A program made the translations under genes and the position numbers. Shown one piece after another: positions 24,411 to 37,500 of a DNA stretch of 64,000 nucleotides. Origin of the DNA: Hyalella azteca (taxonomy: Eukaryota; Arthropoda; Malacostraca; Amphipoda; Hyalellidae); the NCBI RefSeq assembly GCF_000764305.2, contig NW_025930752.1, forward strand, positions 248,001 through 312,000, given 5' to 3'. Numbering within the stretch: position 1 is the first letter of the stretch; every line of letters begins with the position of its first letter. Below the pieces are notes generated by a model. It worked only from the letters and a program-made list of their open reading frames with translations, was not told the DNA's origin and did not search any database.

Positions 24411-24848
24411 GCTAGCCTCATTCCACTCGATCAGTAGCCCCTCACCCTTTTTTTCTTTCTCTCTCTCCTCTTTTTTTTTACGCCACAACCTTTTGTCACC
24501 ATTCGCTGCCACCATAATGCTATTCAAGACCATTTTAGGCAATTGGTTTTTCGTTGTTGCGGTGAGGGGACCACAAAAGAGATCAAAACTTTTTTTTTAA
24601 GTCCATCACCATTTCGAATTTTTTCCCCTCCTGAGCTCAGGGTTCCCCTGGCAAAAAGTTTTGAATTCAATCTTGGATGATTTTTTCCGGGGCTACAGAG
24701 CCTGTGGTCTGAGACAGCACTTTGATGGAGGGTGCATTGAAAATATGGCGTGATCTCATGTCCACATCTCAATTGGGTAATTTTTTGCTCGCATAAAAAT
24801 TGTTATTGAAATTAAAACGATTACAAAGTTATAATTTGGGAAATTTTA
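24411..24848. other. no gene recognised
   Basis: T-rich then mixed sequence. The 63- and 82-codon ORFs on opposite strands (24409-24600, 24524-24772) have no motif. Confidence 0.4.
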
Positions 24849-24962
24849 TTGGTACCTGCAAGGTACCAATAATTAATTTTACCGCAATTAAAATGTTGTT
24901 GCGGTAATATTAATAATTATTAATACTAATTAATACCGCAATTAAAATGTTATTGCGGTATT
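24849..24962. repeat. three consecutive small hairpins
   Basis: First ATTGGTACCT-GCA-AGGTACCAAT (24849 on). Then TACCGCAAT...TTGCGGTA occurs twice, each with nearly the same TAAAATGTT loop (about 24879-24908 and 24934-24961), separated by an AT palindrome. The loop conservation suggests the second stem is a tandem copy of the first. Confidence 0.75.
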
Positions 24963-25297
24963 TTCACCCTCCTCGAATAGTTGACAATAATTGAAATTAC
25001 TTTAAAAATATTACTTAATTCGATTTGTGGTCCGGTCTAATTTTAATTGTCTCTCAATATCACAAAGAACATCAACTTAAAAACTTACTTGGCACTACTT
25101 GTTGCATTAATTAATTGCCATAGGCAATTATATCGTTACCAGAAAGTTTATACCAGTATCCAATTTTCTGTTTAATTAGAAATCAAGATATCTTCCCTAA
25201 CCTCGAAGTCCTCATGACATATAAAAGAAACAATTAAATATGAATACTTCGTCCGCCTTATTCTCAATATAGAATAAAGCCTACTGATCAAAACGAA
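24963..25297. other. no gene recognised
   Basis: AT-rich spacer, nothing visible. Confidence 0.5.
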
Positions 25298-25486
25298 ATA
25301 TAACTCAGTACTCACTGCAGTGAGCGACAGAGAGAGCATTTTCTCGTCGACGAAAACGTGAAGTCACGGACGGACGGACAGACGGACGGACGGACAGACG
25401 GACGGACGGACAGACGAACGGACGGACAGACGGACATGGCGAGCACAATAGTGCATTTTTTCCTTAAATGAGAAAATGCGCTAAAA
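25298..25486 (+). mobile_element. microsatellite-cored palindromic element, copy 4
   Basis: Full-length: ATATAACTCAGTACTCACTG at the 5' end, TCGTCGACGAAAACGTGAAG, a core of GACGGACGGACA units, ACATGGCGAGCACAATAG, and the end GAGAAAATGCGCTAAAA. The first palindrome carries one change (GTGAGCGA). CGTGAAG subfamily. Confidence 0.85.
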
Positions 25487-27184
25487 ACCCTATTTGAACT
25501 TTTAATTTAAGTTTCCCGCATATTAAGGTATTTGTAAAGAGTATTCGCATAGAGAGTTTAGAACTGGAGTGCTCGAGGCCGAAGGACAATGAGCGCTCCT
25601 GCCTCATTGAAACTTATGTTCAGTAGGCGCTGGAGTTACGGAGCCGATGCCACACGATAACTGTTGTCGATGCGATCTTGCGTTTCATGAGGTGGCAGCG
25701 GAAAAGCCGTTCTAATCCTTTATCGGAAAATTCATTAATTTCATTCTAAATGTACTTGCTTATTTACTGATTACATTATACAGAATCTGTCTTCAGATGG
25801 TATTTGTTAATATAGTTTATATAATACTCAATAATTGATCCTAACGGAATTATTGAGCTCAGGATCCTTTCTCTGACACTGCCAACATAACCTAAACTCA
25901 AGTATTAAAATATGTTTTTTAATTTGATATTAGAAACTACAGTATGCTACACATTGAAATAACATACTTGTATAAAGTTCTACTCAATATATATGGGCTA
26001 CGCTTTGTGATAATTTACAATCAGGAAGCTCGCTGTAAAAACAGCCAGTGCGTCAGAATTCTTATATAGGTGGAGTGGGCGGGATGGATTTTTCGTCATA
26101 ATTAAATAAAGCCATACATGCTCGAGATACTGTTTCAATTCAAATGCTGAATCAAATAAACGTATTCAATACTCAGGCTACAAAGTACAATTCGAAACTG
26201 CACAATAATCAATACTTATGTTTCATCAGTTTTTAATTGCTGTAATAATATCATCAATTTTTAACTCATAAAAATGTACTTCATCATATAAAATAATCAA
26301 ATCATATATCATATACAAAGTCATAAGGTGGAATAATCAGCTTTATTTTTTGTATCTGCAGCAATAGGCTATGATCGAGGAGAGAGAAAAAAAATCGACA
26401 ATAGAGGATCATTTGAATATTTCAGCAAAATTATATCCTCTATTCCTACTTAGCTATTTTAGTTATTTAATTAGACGATAAATTGTAATGAGATCCTATA
26501 AATATGTCTGATTTTATGATTATATATTATTTGATGTATACAGCAACCGAGTTTGGACATAAATAGTAACAGTATTAGCTCCGAAGCATTTTCTGAAGGC
26601 GAACATATGCCAGCTCCTATACGATAGGCCTATAAGATAATGGTTGTTCCCTTGAGTTCTTTTTGGTTAGTTAAACAAATACATTCGCGCGTAAGTGCCC
26701 TCGGATTAGGCATGTCAAACTCCGCTTGCTGGTGTGGCGTGATTGACGAAGATAACTGCCTTGCCTCTGACGTGCAGCTCTCTCCTCGGAAATTTTATGC
26801 TGTCACTTCTTATTTGTGATATCTTTATGTTACAAAAAATAGGGTAAATAATGTTTTATATTAGTCAGTCACTCGTTTATTCTGTAGTCGTTTTCTCCAG
26901 TTCGTGAGCTTGTTTGTTTACTTGGTATGGAAGTCACTTCGTTTTCTAACTTCCATATATTTTCCTATGACACTAAGTTATAGGTTCTGAAAATCATTGC
27001 TTCGCGGGCGCAATCTTATAGTACGAGAAATTTTTATTCTTTAATATTTATTTATCTAATTCAAGCTGAAAAGTTTACTTTGGAATACTTTTATAAGGCA
27101 TCATGCATAAACATGGAAAGATTTCATTGTCAAGTTATGATATTCATAAAGGCAAAGAGAACTTAGTCGTGCATAGATATCGTT
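25487..27184. other. no gene recognised
   Basis: AT-rich, with GC-richer patches at 25550-25710 and 26590-26800. No ORF of 60 codons or more with a motif. Nothing else seen. Confidence 0.4.
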
Positions 27185-27440
27185 AAGTTGGTCACTTACC
27201 ATCATGCAAACGATGCGCAGCTTCCTTATTTAAATTCATGAATGCTGCAGCAGAACATTTCTAAATATATCGTTCACCTATCATCATATCAATGAAGCAT
27301 GGCTTCCTTTAGCTTCATCATTTCTGCATATGATTTAATGCTTCTAGATAACTTGTTCTCATATCATAATGTAAGTGATGCATGACTTCCTTTACCTTCA
27401 TCAATGCTGAAAATGGTTTAATGATTCCATTCCTCACTAT
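27185..27440. repeat. ~82-bp degenerate tandem repeat, three units
   Basis: The core GATGCATGRCTTCCTTTA followed by TTCATCAATGCTG recurs at about 27212, 27294 and 27376, with ATCATAT-type words between. The units are strongly diverged, so the array is old. Confidence 0.65.
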
Positions 27441-30400
27441 TACGATCTATAATTGTCATGCTCTCACTGTTAATTATTGTTTATTAGAATAGAATAGAAG
27501 TGTCGGCACTGAAGAAATAGGCCCATGGCTTGTTGCCGATTCTTGAACTTTTCGTGACTTGATTCACAAGGGATCCGGCCTTTGGAACCCGATCTTTCCA
27601 TAACTGACGATTGATTGAGATAGCTGCTGGACTTGTTGCCTGGTCCGTAAGGTGCCAGGAATTATCGAGCATTAACTTTCCCTAATTTCTGCGCAAGTTA
27701 AATGTGCATTCTAAAGGTTACTCTACACCCAAAATTCTGAATGTAACTCTACATCGAAATGTTTGTGTGGCTATCATTAGAAGCCGCGCACTCAGTGTCT
27801 TAGGACCTAATCTCAGTTAATTGATGAGCGCCCTACTATTATTCACGTCTTTCATCGTCATAAAAATACAGAAACAGTTCATATTTGTTGATGTCTTCAG
27901 AGGAAAACAAACAATAGTTGTCCTGATAAAACATTTGCTTGAATTGTGATAAGAAAGGATGTTGCTATACCTGAAGCTCAAATTAAAAATATAATAACAA
28001 AAGTAAAAACAATTTTCGCCGTCAGTATGGAACTCGTTGTTTGTACCTTATTATTTTGGGTGCTTGAATACTTTAATGAAAAACGCTTTGATACATTTTT
28101 TATTAATCTCCGGTATCTCTGTTGTAAAACACTTCTATATTGAAATTATGAAAACAAGAAGAAAGTTCAAGTTTGATTTTTACCAGAAATTAGATTAAAA
28201 TATTATCGTTGCATAAATATTGAATAGACCTTTGCTTTAGAACAATTATTCATAATTAAATAAACATTATTTATTTAAATTAATAAATTAATTTAATTTA
28301 GGACAGTTTTTCCCTGCAAGTTAGACTCTTGTTATCCTTTTAAAAAGCAGCTCTAATCCTAACTTCGCGAATTTCACGGTATGTTTTAAAAGATAATGCA
28401 ACGTAAACTTTAAACCGTATTTGATTATTCACTTCCGAGACTGTTTGCAATGTTAATTTTTTTAGCCTGAATAAAAATGTTACATCCCGCTGTCATAATA
28501 GCAAGAGCCCCAGACATTTCGCTCTACCATATGACATCTTACGACCAAAGATTTACAATAAAACTACAGTCCGTTGCTACTATAGAATCAACAAGAGTGC
28601 TGGACTCTATGTTGCTATGGATTGCTCTAGCACAGTTGCTGTGACTGAAATATTATTAAATTAGCCTGATTCTGTGGGTCAAATATAACTGAATTCCTGG
28701 GATCCAAACTCTGGACGTAGAATAGAAGATCAGTTATAACCAGCTTAAAGAAATGAGTGTATAACAGTTTCAAGTGCATACGATCACCATCGTGCTTAAA
28801 GAGTTCCACATATAAAACAAAATGCGATTGTAATTTGCAAATTTGGCATAACATTTTCTGTAAAAACCGTGGTTAAAAGTTAATAAAAATCTCAAAATTA
28901 TTTGTTGAAATAAGCTTAATTTTTATTTTACCATCGAAGATTGGCCGAACGAACTCAATTAGACTTGTAAGCGGGAAACGAAACCTCTATTGACACCTCT
29001 CTCTTCGAACTCTGCTTCTTCAGCTGTATATCTTTCATTGCATTCCGTATGCCCGGTGATTCAAAATCACGTTGGAATTCATTACAGTTTCACGATTAGA
29101 GTTCGAAATTTATTGGAGCACTTTTGATTTTAATTAAATTTTCTGAACAATTCACTGAAATTTAATTAACTTTTCTGAAAAAATCTCTCGTTCAATTAAT
29201 CTTTGCAGATATCAAAATGTGAATAACTGTCAGCCTGCGTAAGCATACGTGAGAGTTGAGCGCACACTAAAAAGGAAGGCACACTAAAAGGGATAAATTA
29301 AATATTTTAGTTCTTTCTCATCCACATGTTGAAGAACATTAACTTCAGCAAAATACAATAGCATTTCGATCCATAAAATTAACTCCTCTATCTAGTTCAT
29401 TGGCACTAACAGACATGGATGTTTTCTGTCCACAGCAATCACTATCTTACTTCAAAATTCATATCATGAAACATTCCCATAATATTGAATAATTGCATAT
29501 TGAAATATTTAGGTCTACGGTCCTGTTTTCATTCAATAAATTTAAAAACTCAATCCCTCAACGAAATTTGAAAATATTAGAGATACCCCAAAGTTGCATA
29601 AATAAATAATTGACAAAGTAAAATACCTGGTAAAGATAATTTTACGGGATATTCGTATTAATGATGCCAATTGTTTTTTTCAATTTTTTCTTCAAATGTC
29701 TAATTTCTCTCTTTATTTATATTTTTTGACAGTAGTCATGCACAGGTAAGAATCAATTGAGTTCTAAATATAATATCGCACACAATCATAATATCATATA
29801 TTTAAATATAAAGAGACAGCTTGTAGTAGCTTTGAGATCAATAGAAGTACTTTTGGGTGTGTCCTCGAGCTACGATGCATGACTGTTTAATTCTGAGTTT
29901 TGAAATAATAAATCATAATTGAAATTATAAATACGAGTTTTGAAATAAGTAAATCATCATTCAAATGATAGGACTCAAAGTCATTGAAATTGTTCTTGGA
30001 TTTGAGAATCCATTCATTTTTTTCATTCATTCTATTTTTTTAAACAGTCCATCGATTGGGAAACAAATTGTTAGGGGGATTGAAACTTGGGTAAAAGTGC
30101 GATATGATTGAAGCAAAATTTTTTCTACGATAAACCGTTCATTAAAATCAAAAAAAAAATTCCGATACGCCCAGCAACCGAGCTAGTCTTTCCTAATTGG
30201 TTGAGAAAGAAGCTGAATTTTTCTATTCAAGTGCAGCAATAATTAGTCTCAGGGAATAACACACCTCAAACATTATGATCATATGTGCAATATTACTTCA
30301 TTACGTAGGAAATATATCCTGAATATGTAAATTGTATTCAGATGCCACGAACTGTCTCGTGATTTGAACTTTGCCAGACCTGGCTACAACACGCCTAGAA

Positions 30401-30835
30401 ATATTATATTTCGCAAATTAAACGACAACACCCAGGGATTAAATTAAAGTCATGTACAATATCTAAGTTTCGTTAAATCTATCCTGCACCATGAGTGTTT
30501 TTTATTCGTTAATTTTAAATAGAATAATTCACCAATTTACTATTTTTCGTATATAAACATCTTTATCATTTTCCGACGAAAGAATAATTATTCTTATTTT
30601 ATCTTAGAATGCTCATGCTTGTTTATTGAAACATCACGCACTAAACTAGACACCCTTCACTACACTAAATACAACTTCAATCCATCCCTCAGATTTTTCA
30701 AGTTAGTGGTGGAATATCTCCGTGCACGGCTGAACTCACCATGATATTTTTAAGCAATCGGACGATTTACGCGAAAGCTGTTAAAATATATAATTTTCAA
30801 AAATTGTTTACATTTTAGGCAAATCCATTACATTC
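27441..30835. other. no gene recognised
   Basis: AT-rich. ORFs of 62-75 codons (27484-27672 minus, 27946-28143 plus, 28627-28854 minus) lack motifs. A short duplicated GAGTTTTGAAATAA...AAATCAT segment lies at 29896-29960 and an AT-only palindromic stretch at 28258-28300. Confidence 0.4.
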
Positions 30836-31120
30836 GACAGCTTTATGAAATACTCTTTGAAGCATAGACGGGCCTTATTTCCTAACACCATTCAGATTTA
30901 CACCAAGGGTTTTATATAAGACTAGTCCCATGGTGGATTCAACAGCTATATGAAAAACTCTTTTAGGCATAGACGGGCCTTATTTCCTAACACCATTCAG
31001 ATTTACACCAAGGGTTTGTATATAAGACTAGTCCCATGGTGGATTCAACAGCTATATGAAAAACTCTTTTAAGCATAGACGGGCCTTATTTCCTAACACC
31101 ATTCATATTTACACCAGCAA
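30836..31120. repeat. ~105-bp tandem repeat, 2.7 units
   Basis: CATAGACGGGCCTTATTTCC recurs at 30863, 30968 and 31074 (periods 105 and 106), with near-identical flanks including TAAGACTAGTCCCATGG. The units are very similar, so the expansion is recent. No coding frame crosses it. Confidence 0.9.
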
Positions 31121-32027
31121 ACAGCAAGAATATAATGCAATGCCATAAGATGCTGTGCGTTGGATACTCAGTTAATGGAGACGACGGCACGAAGCCACCG
31201 CAGCCTTCCGGCTAAGAACAAAACGAGCGCCTACGGCAACAGCGGTGTAAATTCCTTAAGTTTTGTCTCCGTCTCTGACAATGGAAATCTCCTGCAAAAT
31301 CTTGGCCGTAGATTCTTGAGCTGCGGCAACCCAGGGCTAGATTTTCAGACATTTATACAGGAACACCGCAATCTGGGCCGATACTCACTTCAAATTTTAC
31401 GTCTGGAAATGTCATGGCGGGTTTGGAAACTAAAAATGCGGGTCTCGAGAATTTCACATACAATTTTTACAATTTTACCCCCGTAAATGATTTAGAACTT
31501 AATACATAGCTCGATAAAACCACTCAAAAAAATCTATAACGTTCCATCAAATGGCTGATGGATGGCCGTAATAAAAATGATCCATAATAGTTGTGTACCA
31601 CTCCTTATTACAAATCCTATCTACAAATATTATTTTCGCGTGTAGTCTTTTGCTTATCCTAGTTTAATAGTAGTACAAGAATTTTAGGCTGATCCCTGAA
31701 AAAATCCTGGTACAATTCATGACAAACGTTGTATGCGGGTGAAAAACTTTTTTTTTTTTGCTAAATATTACCCAGAGGTTATATTACACCTTCAATAAAT
31801 TTAAATCATTGTTCTATAATCTGTGAACAGAGAGCATAATAAAATAACGACAAGGTGTTGTGCTTGTTTATTGCTAACTTGAAAAATTAATCGATCATCA
31901 GTCGTCAATCCGTGGAAAAAGTTATACCTTCATTTTCTGATGCAAAATGGTTTTTGATGAACAACAACAAGTTTTAGCATGAATTATTTAATGAACGTCA
32001 ATCGAAAGTTACTTATCTAGGGTTGAA

Positions 32028-32031
<4 letters not shown>
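31121..32031. other. unassigned 108-codon ORF and AT-rich sequence
   Basis: The plus ORF 31160-31486 begins in a GC-richer patch directly after the 105-bp array. It has no recognisable domain, signal peptide or splice continuity. I do not call it a gene. The remainder is AT-rich. Confidence 0.35.

Positions 32032-32067
<36 letters not shown>
32032..32067. repeat. (TA)n microsatellite
   Basis: An uninterrupted run of about 17 TA units. Confidence 0.95.
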
Positions 32068-32072
<5 letters not shown>

Positions 32073-32914
32073 ATCGCGATAAATCTCACATTGATTTCCC
32101 ATTGAGTGTAACAGCCTGAGGAAATAAATGTTTAGGTTCAATGTAGCGCGTTGTCGCGCCACGGAGAAGTGACACGTTACAGATTTTTTGTACTCTCAAT
32201 TAAGTGACGTGGAAGTAAGTGGAAGAGGGGAAGAGATCAAACGATGGCCATTTACATTTTTATGGACACCCTCCGGTAACACAATCATCAACCGCACCTC
32301 ACAATATATTTCGTTCCTTATGTTCACGTGTCGTGGGCCTATGGAGCGACATAGGAGTACTTAATGGGGAGAAAGAGAAATAATTAAACACCCTTTAATG
32401 CAGTTATATTATATTATTTATTTCATGACTCTAAATTGGTTTCAAACATTTGATTTTGAAATTAATTTATATGAATGGAAAACTTTACAACGAATAATTT
32501 ACACTATACATTAAATTAAATATCTATTCAAGCATGACTTCCGTTGCAATAAAGCGTTCTGCAGTCAGAGAACGGAGGATTTGCAATAAAATTTAATGTT
32601 GATGCGATTAGAATGTTGCTTTTGAAATACAAAATTAAATTTGAATCAAAAGAATAAAATGTCTTAATTTTTGTTGGTTGAGGTTGGAATGACTTTATCG
32701 TTAAATGAAATGGAATGACTTTTCGTTTTTATCAATTACTGCAACATCCAAAATTAATTCCTATTGGGAATGGAAATCACTTTGGGTGATTCACAAGCAA
32801 TATTTACACGTAAATCAGCATTGATTGAATATTACTTCCACTAACAGGAAATTTTTCTGAGAAGTATGCTCTAATGAATTCGATAAATAGTACTGTGTAT
32901 TATCGATTAAATCA
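32068..32914. other. no gene recognised
   Basis: AT-rich spacer; nothing visible. Confidence 0.5.
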
Positions 32915-33030
32915 TAAAAGAAGCTCTTTTGATGAAATCATAAAAGAAGCTCTTTCATGATTCAATATCATGAATGATATTGAATCATATGATTCAAGCA
33001 TATGATTACTTCTATGATTCAAGCATATCA
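32915..33030. repeat. duplication plus 15-bp stem hairpin
   Basis: AATCATAAAAGAAGCTCTTT is present twice in tandem (about 32910 and 32937). It is followed by ATGATTCAATATCAT-GA-ATGATATTGAATCAT, a perfect 15-bp stem at 32957-32988, then ATGATTCAAGCATATGAT repeats. A small cluster of self-complementary AT-rich words. Confidence 0.75.
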
Positions 33031-33707
33031 TGATTCAATAAGCTAATCCGGCGTACCAGCATTCAGTTCTGATTTGGTTGAACTAATCATTGAAAAAATA
33101 GGTTGAGATATCAAGGGTGAAAACTCACAATTGCAATAAATGGTAATAAATTTTTTATTGAAACTTATCATTATCCTCTGAAGATTGAAGAAAATATTTC
33201 TTTACAGAGCTTGAGAGTAATTTTTTTTAAGTAATAAAGGCTTATTTGTTTTTGCATTCTTCCCAGAGCTATTGACAGCTAACATCAGACGAGATTTAAT
33301 GTGTTCAGTAGTTAATCGAGACTTTTGTTTGGACCAAATTATTGTAAATGTCATCATAAAATTCATTAGATTAATGGAATACAATATTGCACGAGCTGAA
33401 ACGCTGACAAAGACCAGTTAAGTTCGGTGTTGAGTTCGTAAACCAATCTCTAAAATTCAATTTCCAAATGCACTAATAGTCCAGTTCTACGCAATTCATC
33501 GAGTTTTGTATTCTTCACGCGACCTTCACGTTATAAGATTACAAAGCTAATCCATTTTCTCAGTTCTTTCAAAACATATCTCAACGCTCGTAAATAAGAA
33601 TAAATATTGCTCATAAATCATCATAAATGTCCATTGGAATTCACATTCCGTGGGTCATACAGCAGTTAGCAATATTTCAATCTTTGACACTCAAGCCCCC
33701 CACTCAC
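33031..33707. other. no gene recognised
   Basis: AT-rich; the 60-codon minus ORF 33202-33384 has no motif. Confidence 0.45.
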
Positions 33708-33746
33708 CGCTTGCTGCGCTCGTCGCTGGTGTGCTGGAGACAGTCG
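33708..33746 (-). other. possible 39-nt microexon
   Basis: On the minus strand, CTTCATTTAG is followed by 39 GC-rich bases and the good splice donor GCG/GTGAGTGG. The insert is open in all three frames and is a multiple of three. The polypyrimidine tract is weak and no neighbouring exon was found, so this may be chance in a GC-rich patch. Confidence 0.2.
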
Positions 33747-34429
33747 CTAAATGAAGTGTCACTCCTTTGGCCGACCCAAGCGCATGCTTCGTATTGACAG
33801 TCGCATATGCAAGTTGCTGCTTCAATGTACACATGCATTTATGGGGCAATTCCAACGAGTAGAATCGAGCAAAAAATAAAAATTTAAACTGTACATAATT
33901 CCAATAGCTTAATTTATTCTGTGTAATTTGTAATGCTAGAATTAAAAATTTCGTGGCCGGACGGAATTAACGTTAAAGTTGAAATCTATCAAGAAGCTTT
34001 TGTAGGTTTGATATTGGATTATTCACCGCAGTTAATTTTCAGGTCAAGTTTTTAATAACATTACTTGAAATTCAATTCTATTCAATAACATTCAATTACT
34101 TAATAATGTCTTAGGCCGACATAGTTTCAGTTACAAATTCCAAAGAAGATACCGTAGTTCCAATTCAACATGTTTCACAAGACAACTATGTATAATATAC
34201 GTCCTTGGATATTCGGCAGCAATGCATGGACTGTGCATCCCTTTGACAAGTTCAATGCATGCTGAATTGAACCTGCTAACTGGATCAATTTGAATCAGCG
34301 TGACAGAGCATGAAAGACTCTAACCAGAGGAACCGGGTTCATCTCTCCATTCCATCCAGTTTGTAGAATTGCAATGATCGATAATCTCGGAAACGCTGCG
34401 ACGCACATATATGACCACAGAGAAAGGCC
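33747..34429. other. no gene recognised
   Basis: AT-rich after the GC-rich patch ends near 33800. The 86-codon minus ORF 34295-34555 runs into the following repeat and is not credible. Confidence 0.4.
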
Positions 34430-34540
34430 CATTTCGTAATATAATATATTAAGGCCCATTTCGTAATATAATTTAATTAATTTAAAATATTTAATTAATA
34501 ATTTGATTAAGGTCCATTTCGTAATATAATATAATATATA
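34427..34540. repeat. GGCCCATTTCGTAATATAAT repeated three times
   Basis: Copies at about 34427, 34453 and 34511 (the last GGTCCATTTCG), separated by AT-only sequence of variable length. A small irregular minisatellite. Confidence 0.8.
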
Positions 34541-37500
34541 TAATATAATCGGCACAGGATCGATGCAAGACTTTTGTTGAGATATAGTCAGCTTTATTGC
34601 TCGTTCAAAAATTGTTGTGCAATGGAAATTAAAATGATGACCATGTAATAATATTTCCTATACAACATTTTACGCTTAGTTATCCTTCTGAAAAGATTCA
34701 ATGACGTGGTGAATGAAATTTGAGTGCAATTTTGGTTGTTTTTAATTCTTACTCGGTACTCAATTTCCGATTTGTATCTGTTATTATCTTGTAATTGAAT
34801 GATAAAGTAAGGAAATTCCCGTGCGTGAGTACAGTCTGTTACAGCTTAAATCGTACTATATTCTTGACTAATGTCTTCAGAATACGTTGTAATGTAATGC
34901 GAGTAACGTCCTAAGTCGTTCAAAGAAATTTGAATAATTATTACCTCGCGGTGATTTCCACATATTTCCTAATAAATTCGGAATGCAGCATATGTAAGTA
35001 TTTTTCATTTCTTTCTCAATTGCATTATTACATTTTATTTTCATGTATATTCATGTCAACTTCAGAAATTATTTTGATCATCAATTAATCAATCTTGAAT
35101 TTGAAAATTCTCGTTTCAAAAGAAATTTAGCTGTGCCCACCATTCATGTGGGCTTTTAAAATTGTATCCAAAAGAAGATTGACCATCAGATGCCAACTTT
35201 TAAGAAATATGGTCTCATTTTTCAGAGTGACATCTCACACATACAAATAGCTTCATCAGCAATATGTCGGTAAGGCACACAAACCAAGTGCTGCTGCACT
35301 TAATCCTAATCAATGATATTACTTATTGTTTCGTATGCTGAGACTATGGCACTCGTCCGCATCCATACTCACATTTTTGGCGTGAAAAATAATTAAGGTC
35401 TGATAATTGCTCTATACTTTCAATATTACAGTTTCCGACAGTTGCACCCAGAATGCGAGTTTAATTGTCCCTCTTAATTAAGCATGCCAGAAAAATCATT
35501 TTTCCATCAAATTCACTTTCAGTTGATGCAGTACCTAGCACGTACTATGATTAATATTACTATAATTATTATGATTAAAATTACTACACCACAGTGATAT
35601 TAATATTCATGAGTTTAGTATACATGAACATCTTTAGTATTTCAAGATGCAACGAAATTATTTTCATCAATGTAAAACCTTGAATTCCTCAATCTAAGTG
35701 ATCACAATCTCAGTAACGGTTCTCCATCATGCATCGATGAAGCGAATAAGATTGTACGCAGGGAAACTTTTTACCGTGCTTGGGACGCTTGCCAGGTTTT
35801 AATGAGCGAAGGGAAGGGACCGAAGCCAATCTCCCAGGCAACAAGGGAACGGTAGATTGAATTTACATCCGAGTAATTAGACGAAACGTTACACATCTAG
35901 AACATCCAGAATTTTCCGTTAATCCGTTCATACTTCGCCATAAGTGAACTTTAAAAAAAATTCAAGATAACGTTGTACTTGAGTTAAAACGAGTCAATTT
36001 ATCAACACAGCTTTCGGTTTCAGCTTCTAAGTAATGACAAATAATTAATTTTACAGTGTAAATTCAATCCTTTACGTGCATTTATTTCGACTGACGATGT
36101 TTTTATTTTATATAATTCTATTTTGGCATTAGAAGTTTTTGGAGGTTAATTTCATATGATTTTGTGCAGAAAGTTCCTATAATGGAAATGAGTTTTTAAT
36201 CACAGGTAAAACTTTATCATCGAAGTTGTCTCGGGGATTAATTTACTTTATGTTCTAAGTATTTTTCATTACACTCAGGGTATGATAACTTCAAAACTCT
36301 TCTATTATCTCGTTAGTGTAGTGTAAAGAAATATTAAGATTTTGGTTTTTCAGTCGCAAATTTAATTCAATAAATGTTTCTCGATTGAATACTTTAATTT
36401 AGAAGGCCAGAAAAGAAGATATTGCGGTTACCATTATAAAACTTATTTATTTTTGGACGACACTGCATTTGATCATAAAAAGCAATAAATCCATTCCCCA
36501 ACACATGATGCTGCATATAAAGAAAAATTATTAATTAGAGAACTCTTTATAAAATGAAATAAGGCCAAAATAACAAACAATTTTACTTTTTACTAGTGAT
36601 TCAGTTAATAGTTAAATTTGCTTGTCTGATAATAACATATATTTACCTTGCATTAAATTATTATCTGGTTTTATGTCCTCGTCAACGGAGCTCTTGACTT
36701 TTCATTTAGCCTAAGCTGACATGCACACATGAAGTGTTATTTAAGTTCTTTCTCATAAAATTCCGACCACAATATTAATGCGTTATTACATGAGCGGTAA
36801 ATGGTTCAAACGAATCTAATGTCATCTATTGATACACTGAACTTTTTTGGGCACGCTTATTTTGTAAAAAAATGTATTCTGCACATGCTGGCCAATTAAT
36901 CGGACTTTCCACATATTACTACTTAAAATTGAGGTACAGCCACTTTGTTACATGTTTATTGAAATTGAGGAAATTCCGTTTACATTAATTAAAAATTGTG
37001 CAACAAATCATTGGAACAATTTTGACAATCTGGCATGTCAATGAAGTGAAAAAGTTTCGGGCTAAAGTCTCGCCTAAATTCAGGCCGAATGAAATGAAAC
37101 AAGATGTCAATAAATATCTTCAGACAACAATTTTTTATAGCAAAATTTTATACGTTTTCTTAGAAATCAGATAAGGGCGCACGGCGCACCGAAAAAACCA
37201 TAGTCAGGAAATTTTTATATATTTTTACCACTGACGAAAGTTTCTTAGAATGTATTATGTAAATAAATAGACTGAAATGAGAATAAATTTAGTTAGCATA
37301 ATTTTACAGGTTTCGAGGCATATTTCATTAAGGGGACATTAAAGTGCTAAGCTAAGTCATAGAACCGTAGGACGGTCGCAGCCTCTACGGCTCTCCTGAG
37401 ACCACTTCACGAGATTGTCTTGCGGCCAAATAATGAAACGCAGCGACTGCCTAACGACCGACATCGATTGCCTTTACGAAATCTCGCAGGATTTCTAGGG

